Positions 1 through 8,073 of a DNA stretch of 64,000 bases are shown here, piece after piece. Under the pieces are notes generated by a model. The model had not been told where the DNA came from, did no database searches, and was given only the letters and a program-made list of their open reading frames with translations. Both the position numbers and the translations under genes were made by a program. How positions within the stretch are numbered: the stretch's first letter is position 1; each line of letters starts with the position of its first letter. The DNA is from Desulfuromonadales bacterium (lineage in GTDB: Bacteria > Desulfobacterota > Desulfuromonadia > Geobacterales > Pseudopelobacteraceae): contig JAENWA010000098.1 of the NCBI GenBank assembly GCA_016650295.1, positions 62,001 through 126,000 of the forward strand. Direction: 5' to 3'.

Positions 1-2955
1 ACACGGGCCAGAGCGCTTGACATGCTGGGCCGCCAACAGATTGCCGGTATTCCCAATGCAATCAACGAGCTATTCAAAAATGCCCATGATGCCTATGCTG
101 AGTGTGTCGTTGTAGACTATTTCCGTCAAACTCGCCTGTTTGTTTTACGTGATGACGGCATCGGCATGAGCGAAGATGACTTCCGCAACAAATGGCTTAC
201 ACTTGGCACTGAAAGCAAAGTTCTTGAGTCCCAGTATGTACCCCCTAATCGCACCCCGCGACCTGTTTTGGGTGAGAAGGGAATCGGTCGCCTTTCCATA
301 GCCGCAATCGGCAGTCAAGTGCTTGTTCTCACGAGAGCTTGTCGCAACGAAACATATTACGATCTGGTATGTGCTTACATCCACTGGGGGATTTTCGAAT
401 GTCCCGGCATTGATCTCGATGAGATTGAAATTCCAGTCAGAACATTTCCCGAAGGGCAGATTCCTACAAAGGCTGATATTGACGAAATGGTATCGGAGTT
501 TGCGGCAAATGCTTCGAGCCTGAGTACGCGAAACTCCACTACTGGAAAGATCGTTGATCGTATTCAGTCGGACATTGCCCTATTGCTGGGAAACATTGAT
601 CCGGCTAGGTTCTCAGTTGGTAATTTGTCTCTGAAAGATAATGGGCAAGGTACTCACTTTTATATCATGCCTACGGATGAATCGTTGGATGCTGCTATTG
701 ATGAAAGAATGCCTGGAATGGGTGCCCAAGACCGGCTTCCTCCTCTTCAAAGCTACCTACTTGGCTTTTCAAATACGATGAAAAAGGCAATTGGAAATGA
801 TGTAATCAAAGCATCCTTTTTTGACCACGAGATAGATAGCTCTGTTAAGGACTTAATTGGGGGAGATGAGTTCTTTTCGCACGAAGAATTTGCAGTAGCT
901 GATCACCATATTGAAGGACAGTTTGACGAATACGGACAGTTCAAAGGCAGCATCAATATTTTTGGTCAAAAAGAACACAAAAACCACATTATAACTTGGT
1001 TAAACAAAACCGGTCAGCCTACGGAATGTGGTCCATTCAAAATCAGTCTCGCAATAATCCAACCAGAACGAAAAACAACAAATGTACCTGAAGAGCTTCA
1101 CTCAATGCTTTCCGCAAAAGCTACTCGACTTGGTGGAGTCTATATTTATAAGGATGATATTAGAATTTTGCCTTACGGAAGTTTTGACTATGATTGGTTA
1201 GGCATTGAATATCGCCGCACCAAGAAAGCAAGCTACTATTACTTTTCGCATCGTAATCTTTTCGGTTATGTAGACATTTCTCAAAAATTTAACGGTAATC
1301 TCAAAGAGAAAGCTGGTCGTGAAGGTTTTCGTGAAAATAGGGCTTATCGTCAACTTCGCGATATGTTGACCAATTTCATATTGCAAGTGACAGCTGATTT
1401 CTTTCGTGAAGATTCACTAAATCCTGAATGGCGTGATTATGCAGAAGCAAATGCACGTCGTTACAAAACATTACAGCAAAGAGAACAGCGCCTCAAAGGT
1501 TCCAAAGAACAATTTATTAAAGATCTCGACAGTGTTTTTGTACGCCTGGATAAAGGAGAGCCACTAAGGGAAGCAAATGAGTTATTGACTAATATTGCTG
1601 ATAATTATCGCCGTGCCTTTCGTAGCAAAGAAACAAACAGTACCGTGGTTGCATTTGTCGAGGCGGAACGAAATGCAAATGCTGAATTTGATAAATGGCG
1701 TTCTTCCTATGAAATAAAACGACCAAAGGATGCTGCGTTTAAAAAAGGGATAGAGGCGGAATGGGAAAAGTATCAGAAGCTGTTTGCTGAACTTGATGCG
1801 CATCTTTTTCAGTCTACGCGGCAACAATTAAAACAAGTGGCTATGGACGCTCAAAGAACCTGTGCAGTTCTCATTGACCAACGGCAAAGTTTTGAAGCGA
1901 GCCTGAATGATTTGATTCGACTTAAAGAACAGGAGTCTACTACAGAGGGTCGTACAGTACGCAAAACCGTCTTAGAATTCCAAAGGAAAGTATCCAAAGT
2001 GGTTAAGGATTCTCTTGCTGAGGTCCAAAAAACAACTCGCGAGGTGATGTTCGAATTCAGCAGTTTTGATCTTACCGAGCTCGATGAATCAGCACAGGTT
2101 GACGCCAAACTCAATTTCGAAGATCGCATCAGTAAAATTGCAGCAAATACCAAAGAATCATTGCTTCACATCCGTGAACAGCTGCAAGGGATCAGTCTTT
2201 ATCCTGGAGAAGAGCAGACTCTCGCAGAAGAAGTGACCGCACTTGAAGCTGAATACTTAGCACTCAAGGAAGAAAAGGCCAAAGACATCGAGCTCATGCA
2301 GATGGGGCAGGCCGTCAGTGTAATTCAGCATGAATTCAACAGCCAAGTAATAAAAATCCGTGACAACATACATGTTCTGAAATCGTGGGCAGACCTGAAC
2401 GTTAAACTTCAACCGGTTTACGGAAATCTACGCACCAGTTTTGAGCATCTAGATGGATACCTCAACCTTTTTGCGCCGCTACAGCGCAGAATGAGGCGCA
2501 CTAAAGAAGATATTTACGGGCATGAAATCATCAGCTTCCTTGCCGATTTATTTGAAAACAGATTCAAACGGCACAAAGTTGAGCTCAAAGTAAACCTTCC
2601 TTTCAAATCGATGAAACAACTGTCGTATCGGTCTGTGTACTATCCTGTTTTTGTTAATCTCATCGATAACGCTATCTTTTGGGTAAAAGATCAACCGCAG
2701 CCAAGAACTATTTCTCTGGATTATCGTGATGGCAAAATCTATGTCAAAGACAGTGGCCCCGGCGTTTCACTTCGTGATACCGAACGTATTTTTGAGCCCG
2801 GATTTTCACGTAAACCGGGTGGTGCCGGACTCGGCCTGTATATTGTTAAAGAGGCATTAAAAGGGGTTGACTGTAAAATTGAAATTCAAACTCCCATCCC
2901 TGATGCTGGCGCATGTTTTGTGATCAATACTAAACCGAGTGGGAGTTCTAAATGA
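1..2955 (+). CDS. Double-GHKL ATPase / histidine-kinase-like protein (5' partial)
   Basis: Large ATPase with two Bergerat-fold modules. The N-terminal one is HSP90/MORC-like: N-box NELFKNAHDA (residues 15-24, counting from the Met at 22), G1 DDGIGM (44-49) and G2 GEKGIGRLS (84-92). A long, largely helical and charged middle (about 450-770) leads to a kinase-like half with an H-box-like helix (VIQHEF, His770), an N-box with Asn879 and Asn883, DSGPG (910-914) and GGAGLGL (about 933-939). The first in-frame Met is at 22, but codons 1-21 are open and read TRARALD, a stretch that precedes the N-box in related proteins, so the true start probably lies before the window. The stop overlaps the next gene by 4 bp (ATGA), so the two are co-transcribed. 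His770 could be a phospho-donor for the downstream receiver; this is inference. The gene is AT-rich compared with the DNA after 5100. Family assignment is firm; the function, probably phage or mobile-DNA defence, is not proven. Confidence 0.85.
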   Translation, partial: TRARALDMLGRQQIAGIPNAINELFKNAHDAYAECVVVDYFRQTRLFVLRDDGIGMSEDDFRNKWLTLGTESKVLESQYVPPNRTPRPVLGEKGIGRLSIAAIGSQVLVLTRACRNETYYDLVCAYIHWGIFECPGIDLDEIEIPVRTFPEGQIPTKADIDEMVSEFAANASSLSTRNSTTGKIVDRIQSDIALLLGNIDPARFSVGNLSLKDNGQGTHFYIMPTDESLDAAIDERMPGMGAQDRLPPLQSYLLGFSNTMKKAIGNDVIKASFFDHEIDSSVKDLIGGDEFFSHEEFAVADHHIEGQFDEYGQFKGSINIFGQKEHKNHIITWLNKTGQPTECGPFKISLAIIQPERKTTNVPEELHSMLSAKATRLGGVYIYKDDIRILPYGSFDYDWLGIEYRRTKKASYYYFSHRNLFGYVDISQKFNGNLKEKAGREGFRENRAYRQLRDMLTNFILQVTADFFREDSLNPEWRDYAEANARRYKTLQQREQRLKGSKEQFIKDLDSVFVRLDKGEPLREANELLTNIADNYRRAFRSKETNSTVVAFVEAERNANAEFDKWRSSYEIKRPKDAAFKKGIEAEWEKYQKLFAELDAHLFQSTRQQLKQVAMDAQRTCAVLIDQRQSFEASLNDLIRLKEQESTTEGRTVRKTVLEFQRKVSKVVKDSLAEVQKTTREVMFEFSSFDLTELDESAQVDAKLNFEDRISKIAANTKESLLHIREQLQGISLYPGEEQTLAEEVTALEAEYLALKEEKAKDIELMQMGQAVSVIQHEFNSQVIKIRDNIHVLKSWADLNVKLQPVYGNLRTSFEHLDGYLNLFAPLQRRMRRTKEDIYGHEIISFLADLFENRFKRHKVELKVNLPFKSMKQLSYRSVYYPVFVNLIDNAIFWVKDQPQPRTISLDYRDGKIYVKDSGPGVSLRDTERIFEPGFSRKPGGAGLGLYIVKEALKGVDCKIEIQTPIPDAGACFVINTKPSGSSK

Positions 2956-4562
2956 CAGCATTTGCAGTCCATATGCAGGCATTAGCTCAAGAGTTTATCG
3001 GTACCGTTTTGTTTGTCGATGATCAGATACTAGGGACACAGAAAGCAAATGATGCTGATGAGACAAATAATGAGCTTGATGAAGCGTTGATTGAAGTTGA
3101 ATCATTACAATCACCAGATGAGAATGTCTCCGATATAGACCATTCTCTTTATTTAGGACGTCTCTCACAAGCCTGTTCAGATATGGGCATGCTCTGTAGT
3201 CCTGTATTCACTAGTCAAATTTCATCAGAACAAGAGAAAAACTATTTAGTCGATAAAGTAATTATGCTTTCTAATAAGGCTGATGTAATTGTATTGGATT
3301 GGGAAATGGAAGTCCCGTCTGGTTCAATTGATATGGGGGCTACAGCTCAATCAATCGTAGAGAAGCTTAAATCCATCAACAAAGACAGAGAACTCCTGGT
3401 CTGTATCTTTTCAGCTGCAGATGTTGACAAAATAAACCCTGATGCTCTCAGCGGTGAGCATGTAATTGTCTTTTATGTAAATAAAAACGAAAAAATGGCT
3501 TACGAAGGACTACCTGATCTTATATGCAAAAAGTTCTCTGATGTGCATTCCGGGCTTATGCCTGCAGCTGCTTTGTCTGCAATTAAAGTAGTTAGAGATA
3601 ATTCGCATCGTCTTTTGTTTAAATATTCATCTGATAATGATGCCGCTTATTTATCACATCGATGTTTAGTTGAAAACATTGATGATGCTGAATTATTTGT
3701 AACAGAATTGTTGGCAGCTTCATTTGGCGATCTTGTAAGAGGTAATAATACAGTTATTGAAACTGTTAACGATCAAAAAATCAATAGCTGGATGGAATTA
3801 AGAAGTGTGTCATTTAAGGATTCAAACTTTGAAATCCCAGGTGTAATAAAGAGAAAAATCACAAATAAAACAAGGAAAGAGTGGCTCAACAAAGGCATTT
3901 CAAGTTGGCTTATTAAGATTTGTGAAAGCCGTAAAGATTCTAAAACAGTTAAACAAAAAATGAAAAAGTGGGATTCCAGCCACTCCTTAAGCCTTGTTGA
4001 ATATTTTCAAGAAAACATTGATTTAGATAAGACTATCTCAATAGAAGCAGCTTTCTCGAGATTAGCATCACATATTTTCTTTGATGAATCAGGTAAAAAA
4101 ATTAATTCTAACTTTGTGACTCTTGGTAGCGTAATAAAAAACAATAAATCAAAAGATAAATACTACTTATGCCTTCAACCAGTATGCGACTCAGTAAGGC
4201 TTGTTGGTAGCAAGATTCCCTTTTTATTCCTTTCTCTAAAACCATGCGAAAAACCTAGCGATGCCAGAGGTGGATTTCATATTGTAGTTAAAGATAATGA
4301 TAAAGATGTATTCTTGAAAATTTCGGAAAAGAACTCACATCTAAAAGTTATAGAGTTTACACCTGATCCATTATCAAAAAAGGTGAATTCTAAAACAAAT
4401 GATCTGGTAAATGGATATGTTAACTCTCAAGTTATCGAGTTTAAATTGCTTGCCCAATTAAGGCGAGAACACGCTCATAGAATTTCAACTAAATTCATAC
4501 ATAATATTACACGTGTTGGTTTAAACGAACCTGAATGGCTCCGCCGACATGGAACAGCATAA
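2952..4562 (+). CDS. Receiver-domain protein with large uncharacterised C-terminal region
   Basis: Residues about 15-190 form a two-component receiver domain: acidic pair Asp23/Asp24 (LFVDDQ), phospho-acceptor Asp116 (VLDWEM), switch Ser154 (IFSAAD) and Lys178 (YVNKNE). An insertion of about 45 residues rich in Asp, Glu and Asn follows the first strand. The remaining 350 or so residues (about 190-536) match no DNA-binding or output domain I recognise and are Lys/Ser/Asn-rich. The start overlaps the double-GHKL gene by 4 bp and the 3' end overlaps vsr by 14 bp, so the three are translationally linked. The pairing suggests that the kinase-like half of the upstream protein phosphorylates this one, but no transcription-factor domain is seen, so the output may be direct protein-protein control. 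Strongly AT-rich, consistent with transfer. Confidence 0.8.
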   Translation: MTAFAVHMQALAQEFIGTVLFVDDQILGTQKANDADETNNELDEALIEVESLQSPDENVSDIDHSLYLGRLSQACSDMGMLCSPVFTSQISSEQEKNYLVDKVIMLSNKADVIVLDWEMEVPSGSIDMGATAQSIVEKLKSINKDRELLVCIFSAADVDKINPDALSGEHVIVFYVNKNEKMAYEGLPDLICKKFSDVHSGLMPAAALSAIKVVRDNSHRLLFKYSSDNDAAYLSHRCLVENIDDAELFVTELLAASFGDLVRGNNTVIETVNDQKINSWMELRSVSFKDSNFEIPGVIKRKITNKTRKEWLNKGISSWLIKICESRKDSKTVKQKMKKWDSSHSLSLVEYFQENIDLDKTISIEAAFSRLASHIFFDESGKKINSNFVTLGSVIKNNKSKDKYYLCLQPVCDSVRLVGSKIPFLFLSLKPCEKPSDARGGFHIVVKDNDKDVFLKISEKNSHLKVIEFTPDPLSKKVNSKTNDLVNGYVNSQVIEFKLLAQLRREHAHRISTKFIHNITRVGLNEPEWLRRHGTA

Positions 4563-5019
4563 AACGGCGAAAATTAAAACGCCGCCTTCCGAGCAAAAAA
4601 GCCGAATGATGAGCCAAGTAAGAACAAAAGGAACTTCACCCGAACTGGCCCTTCGATCCGCACTTCATTCTGATGGCATTCGATTTCGTCTGCATCGCAA
4701 AGACCTTCCCGGCAAACCAGATATTGTCCTTCCAAAGTACAAATTCGTTATTTTCGTACATGGATGCTTCTGGCATCATCACGAAGGGTGCATCAAATCA
4801 AATATGCCCAAAACAAATATTGACTTCTGGCAGAACAAAATCGCAGCAAACGTAAGGCGTGACAAAACCAATCAGGGGGATCTGACAAAACTTGGATGGC
4901 AAACTCTTGTTGTGTGGGAGTGCGATATCAAGAAAGATGTCTGTGGTGTAGTAAAACGAGTAATTGATGAACTCCATGTAAATTGCGCAGAAAAGTTGAA
5001 TCCCTCCCCATGCCCATAG
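4549..5019 (+). CDS. vsr: Very short patch repair (Vsr-type) endonuclease
   Basis: Vsr proteins nick DNA 5' of T:G mismatches made by deamination of 5-methylcytosine, and normally accompany a C5 cytosine methylase. This protein has the family landmarks in order: the basic motif KSRMMSQVRTKGT (17-29), RFRLHRKDLPGKPD (45-58) with the catalytic-type Asp58, and the zinc-site region HGCFWHHHEGC (71-81), followed by NIDFWQNKI, NVRRD and GWQTLVVWEC. Length (156 residues) is normal for the family. The start overlaps the receiver gene by 14 bp. No cytosine methylase is present in the window; one could lie upstream. In this operon the protein may act as a nuclease effector rather than in mismatch repair, since Vsr-like nucleases recur in defence islands, but that is inference. 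Confidence 0.92.
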   Translation: MEQHKTAKIKTPPSEQKSRMMSQVRTKGTSPELALRSALHSDGIRFRLHRKDLPGKPDIVLPKYKFVIFVHGCFWHHHEGCIKSNMPKTNIDFWQNKIAANVRRDKTNQGDLTKLGWQTLVVWECDIKKDVCGVVKRVIDELHVNCAEKLNPSPCP

Positions 5020-5129
5020 AAACCCACTTCGACATCCCTTTCATCTCCTCTCTGGCCCTGCGTAAAAAACAGATCCAGCAGAACTACCGATCAAAATGTC
5101 CGATAAAGTTCAAGGTCCATAATGCCTGA
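5010..5129 (+). pseudogene. Truncated N-terminus of a DUF1156-type putative DNA methylase
   Basis: An ATG 10 bp before the end of vsr opens a 39-codon frame. Its first 27 residues (ETHFDIPFISSLALRKKQIQ, then QNYR) match the N-terminal signature I know from DUF1156 proteins, large methylase-like proteins found in anti-phage gene sets. After QNYR (about 5090) the expected continuation (P-I-I-x-V-H-K-W-F-A-R-R) is replaced by unrelated sequence and a stop inside the start of the MFS gene. The overlap with vsr shows it was once the next gene of the defence operon. The identification rests on recognising a short motif, so a profile search should confirm it. Not functional. Confidence 0.6.
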
Positions 5130-6390
5130 AACCCGCTCCATCACCCGCAAACGCTGGACCATCTTCGCCACCCTGGCGCTGATGTACATCCTGGTCTATT
5201 TCTACCGGGTCTCGCTGGCGGTCGTGGCCGGTGACGTGTCCCGCGAACTGCAGCTTTCCCCGCAGCAGCTCGGCTCCCTGGCCGGTATTCTCTTCTACGT
5301 CTATGCGGCGGTACAGCTTCCGCTGGGACCGATGATCGACCGTCTGGGGAGCCGGCTGGTAATCAGCGGCAGCGGTATCCTGACCGCTATTGGCGGAATC
5401 CTTTTTTCCCAGGCCGAAAGTCTCGCAACCGCCATGGCGGCGCGGGTGTTGATCGGCATCGGCACAGCCTCGGTGCTGATGGCCACCATGACTATCTTCA
5501 GCCATTGGTTCTCCAAACAGGAGTTCGGGCGGGTCTCCGGTTTCATGGTGGCGGTCGGCAACCTGGGCAACCTGGCCGGCACGGCCCCGCTGGCGTTGGC
5601 GGTGGCGGCCATTGGCTGGCGCTCGTCGTTTCTGGTGGTCGGCATCCTGCAGATTCTGGTTACGCTGCTGGTGTATGCCATGGTGCGTGACCGCCCGCCG
5701 GTGGCGGCAACAGACGCACTCTCGAACCCGTCCCCCCCTGATTCAGAGGGGGAACGGGGAGGGGTGCTGAGCGCCTGGGGTGAAATCTTCGGCAACCGGG
5801 ATTTCTGGTTGTTGGGGGTCATCGCCTTTGCCTGGTACGGCAACTACCTGGCGCTACAGGGGCTGTGGGGCGGACCGTACCTGCGGGATGTTTTGCAGCT
5901 GTCCCGCGAGGCGACCGGGCGGATGCTGATGTTCACCTCGCTCGGCTTCATCAGCGGCAGCATGGTGACGGACACCATCGCGCGCCGTTTCTTCAAATCC
6001 TACAAACTGACCCTGCTGGCGGGCCAGACGGGACTGCTACTGCTCATGACCGCCTTTCTCGGCTGGGCCGAATTGTTGCCGAAACCGCTCCTGATGGCGG
6101 TTTTCTTTGCCATCGGCCTGGCGGTCTCCAGCGGAGTGATGATCTATCCCATCATCCGGTCCATGTTCCGAGTGCAGATCGTAGGCACGGCCCTGACGTC
6201 GCTCAACTTCTTTGTCCTGATGGGGGCCGCCTCTACCCAGCAGGTCATGGGACTGATCGTCGGCTCCTATGGCCGCAATGCGAACGGATCACCCCCGCCG
6301 GCCTTTCACGCCGCCTTTCTGCTTCCGGTGGTCTGTCTGGCCTTTGCCATCATGCTGTTTCTGTGTGCGCGGGATTACACGGACAGGTGA
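5122..6390 (+). CDS. MFS transporter
   Basis: A 422-residue inner-membrane protein with about 12 hydrophobic segments in two halves. It has a loop 2-3 motif of MFS type ([12 protein letters not shown], about 71-82) and a central cytoplasmic loop near 195-215. The fold is that of organic-anion or sugar-phosphate MFS carriers (GlpT/UhpC/NarK-like), but the substrate cannot be told. The ATG at 5122 lies 32 bp after the junction with the defence remnant, so its original upstream region may have been replaced. The central loop carries an in-frame palindromic insertion (5727-5758) read as [11 protein letters not shown]. cysS follows after 83 bp on the same strand and may be co-transcribed. Confidence 0.85.
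   Translation: MPETRSITRKRWTIFATLALMYILVYFYRVSLAVVAGDVSRELQLSPQQLGSLAGILFYVYAAVQLPLGPMIDRLGSRLVISGSGILTAIGGILFSQAESLATAMAARVLIGIGTASVLMATMTIFSHWFSKQEFGRVSGFMVAVGNLGNLAGTAPLALAVAAIGWRSSFLVVGILQILVTLLVYAMVRDRPPVAATDALSNPSPPDSEGERGGVLSAWGEIFGNRDFWLLGVIAFAWYGNYLALQGLWGGPYLRDVLQLSREATGRMLMFTSLGFISGSMVTDTIARRFFKSYKLTLLAGQTGLLLLMTAFLGWAELLPKPLLMAVFFAIGLAVSSGVMIYPIIRSMFRVQIVGTALTSLNFFVLMGAASTQQVMGLIVGSYGRNANGSPPPAFHAAFLLPVVCLAFAIMLFLCARDYTDR
5727..5758. repeat. Palindromic element inside the MFS coding region
   Basis: The arms CCCGTCCCCCCCTG and CAGAGGGGGAACGGG pair around ATT and sit in frame in the central loop of the MFS protein. Small G/C-run palindromes of this kind usually lie between genes, so an in-frame copy encoding a Ser/Pro/Gly/Glu-rich linker suggests that a tolerated insertion became part of the protein. 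Confidence 0.6.
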
Positions 6391-6473
6391 CACCAGGCGC
6401 CGTTTCCCCCCTTGCCTTCACCGTCAAAAAAAGGCACAATGACCAACCATTTTTTCGCGGGGAGTTACCAACC

Positions 6474-7955
6474 ATGGCCTTACGTGTCTACAACACCTTT
6501 ACGGGCGAAAAGGAAATTTTCGTTCCACTGCAGCCGGGCAAAGCCGGCATGTATGTCTGCGGAGTGACCGTCTACGACTACTGCCACATCGGTCATGCCC
6601 GGGCCAACATCGTTTTTGATGTGATTTTCCGCTATCTGAAATACGCCGGGTACGATGTCACCTACGTCCGCAACTACACCGACATCGATGACAAGATCAT
6701 CAACCGGGCCAACCAGGAAGGTGTCGATTTCCGCACGATTGCCGACCGCTATATCCAGGCCTTTGACGAGGACATGGACCGGCTGGGGCTGGAAAAGCCG
6801 ACGGTGGAGCCCAAGGCCACTGACCACATCGCCGGTATCATCGCCATCATCGAGACCCTGGTGGCCAAAGGGCACGCCTACGAGTCCGAAGGCGACGTCT
6901 ACTACGCCGTGGAAACCTTCCCGGAGTATCTCAAGCTCTCCGGCCGCAACCTGGAAGAGATGCTGGCCGGCGCCCGGGTGGAGATCGGTGAGAAAAAACG
7001 CAATCCGATGGACTTTGCCCTCTGGAAGGGCTCCAAGCCGGGCGAGCCGTTCTGGGAATCCCCCTGGGGACAGGGGCGGCCGGGCTGGCACATCGAATGT
7101 TCGGCCATGAGCATGGAGTTCCTGGGCAAAACCTTTGATTTCCACGGCGGCGGCAAGGACCTGGTCTTTCCGCACCACGAAAACGAGATCGCCCAGTCCG
7201 AGGCCGCCAACGGCTGCCGGTTCGTGCGCTACTGGCTGCACAACGGCTTCGTCAACATCAACAGCGAAAAGATGAGCAAGTCCCTGGGCAACTTCTTCAC
7301 CATCCGCACGGTACTGGAAAAATATGATCCCGAGACCCTGCGTTTCTTCATCCTTTCGGCTCATTACCGCTCGCCGATCGACTTTTCCGATCAGAACCTG
7401 GATGATGCCCTGTCCGGTCTGGAGCGTATTTACAGCTGTCTGGCGGCACTGGATGAGGTGCTCCATGCGAACCCGGCCTCCGGCGACCTTCCGGCGCTGG
7501 AAACCCTGCCCGAAGCGGGACTGGAGCTGCATGAGAAGCTGCTCCAGGCGGTTCCGCGTTTTGTCGAGGCCATGGATGATGACTTCAATACGGCCCTGGC
7601 GCTGGGGGTGCTGTTCGAAACGGTTCGCGCCACCAACCGTTTCCTGGCGGAAACAAAAGAGTTCGGACCGGTCGTAATTGCACTGCTGGCTCACGCCCGG
7701 CACCTGTTCACCGAGACCGGGACTGTGCTGGGCCTGTTCGGCAACAATCCGGCAGAGTGGCTGGAAGGGATCAAGGCCGCCAAGGCCGTCCAGGTGGACA
7801 TTTCCGCCGAGGAGATCGAGCGCTTGATCGTTGAGCGGGCCGAAGCCAGAAAAGCGAAAGACTTCAAACGCGGTGACGAAATCAGGGACCTGCTGCTGGA
7901 AAAAGGCATCCAACTGCTGGATTCGGCCCAAGGCACGACCTGGAATGTGAAGTAG
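6474..7955 (+). CDS. cysS: Cysteinyl-tRNA synthetase
   Basis: Class I aminoacyl-tRNA synthetase charging tRNA-Cys. The protein (493 residues, normal length) starts [14 protein letters not shown]. It has the zinc/active-site Cys in YVCGVTVYD, the HIGH motif as HIGHARAN, the second zinc ligands in [10 protein letters not shown] and [10 protein letters not shown], and the KMSKS loop as [10 protein letters not shown], followed by a DALR-type helical tail. The open frame extends far upstream, but family length and a GGGGAG ribosome-binding site at 6460-6465 fix the ATG at 6474. Cytoplasmic and essential. Confidence 0.97.
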   Translation: MALRVYNTFTGEKEIFVPLQPGKAGMYVCGVTVYDYCHIGHARANIVFDVIFRYLKYAGYDVTYVRNYTDIDDKIINRANQEGVDFRTIADRYIQAFDEDMDRLGLEKPTVEPKATDHIAGIIAIIETLVAKGHAYESEGDVYYAVETFPEYLKLSGRNLEEMLAGARVEIGEKKRNPMDFALWKGSKPGEPFWESPWGQGRPGWHIECSAMSMEFLGKTFDFHGGGKDLVFPHHENEIAQSEAANGCRFVRYWLHNGFVNINSEKMSKSLGNFFTIRTVLEKYDPETLRFFILSAHYRSPIDFSDQNLDDALSGLERIYSCLAALDEVLHANPASGDLPALETLPEAGLELHEKLLQAVPRFVEAMDDDFNTALALGVLFETVRATNRFLAETKEFGPVVIALLAHARHLFTETGTVLGLFGNNPAEWLEGIKAAKAVQVDISAEEIERLIVERAEARKAKDFKRGDEIRDLLLEKGIQLLDSAQGTTWNVK

Positions 7956-8025
7956 GGACCCGGGATCTGGGACCGGAAAAAGCCTGTACCGATCCCCGGT
8001 CCCCGGTCCCGGCTTGCTACCTGCC
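7956..8025. repeat. Intergenic GGTCCC-type inverted repeat, copy 1
   Basis: Just after cysS, GGGACCCGGGATCTGGGACCGG faces GGTCCCCGGTCCC with AAAAAGCCTGTACCGATCCCC between. It can form a GC-rich hairpin and may end cysS transcription, though there is no clear T-run. The same arms recur at 14881-14956. Confidence 0.6.
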
Positions 8026-8073
8026 CTTCCTTTGTTATACTGTAACCATTGCTGAGAACGACGAGAGGTCTGC

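Noticed and set aside
5865-6473. A long upstream extension of the cysS frame over the MFS gene
   Set aside because: Overlaps the MFS gene in another frame; the family start and ribosome-binding site are at 6474.
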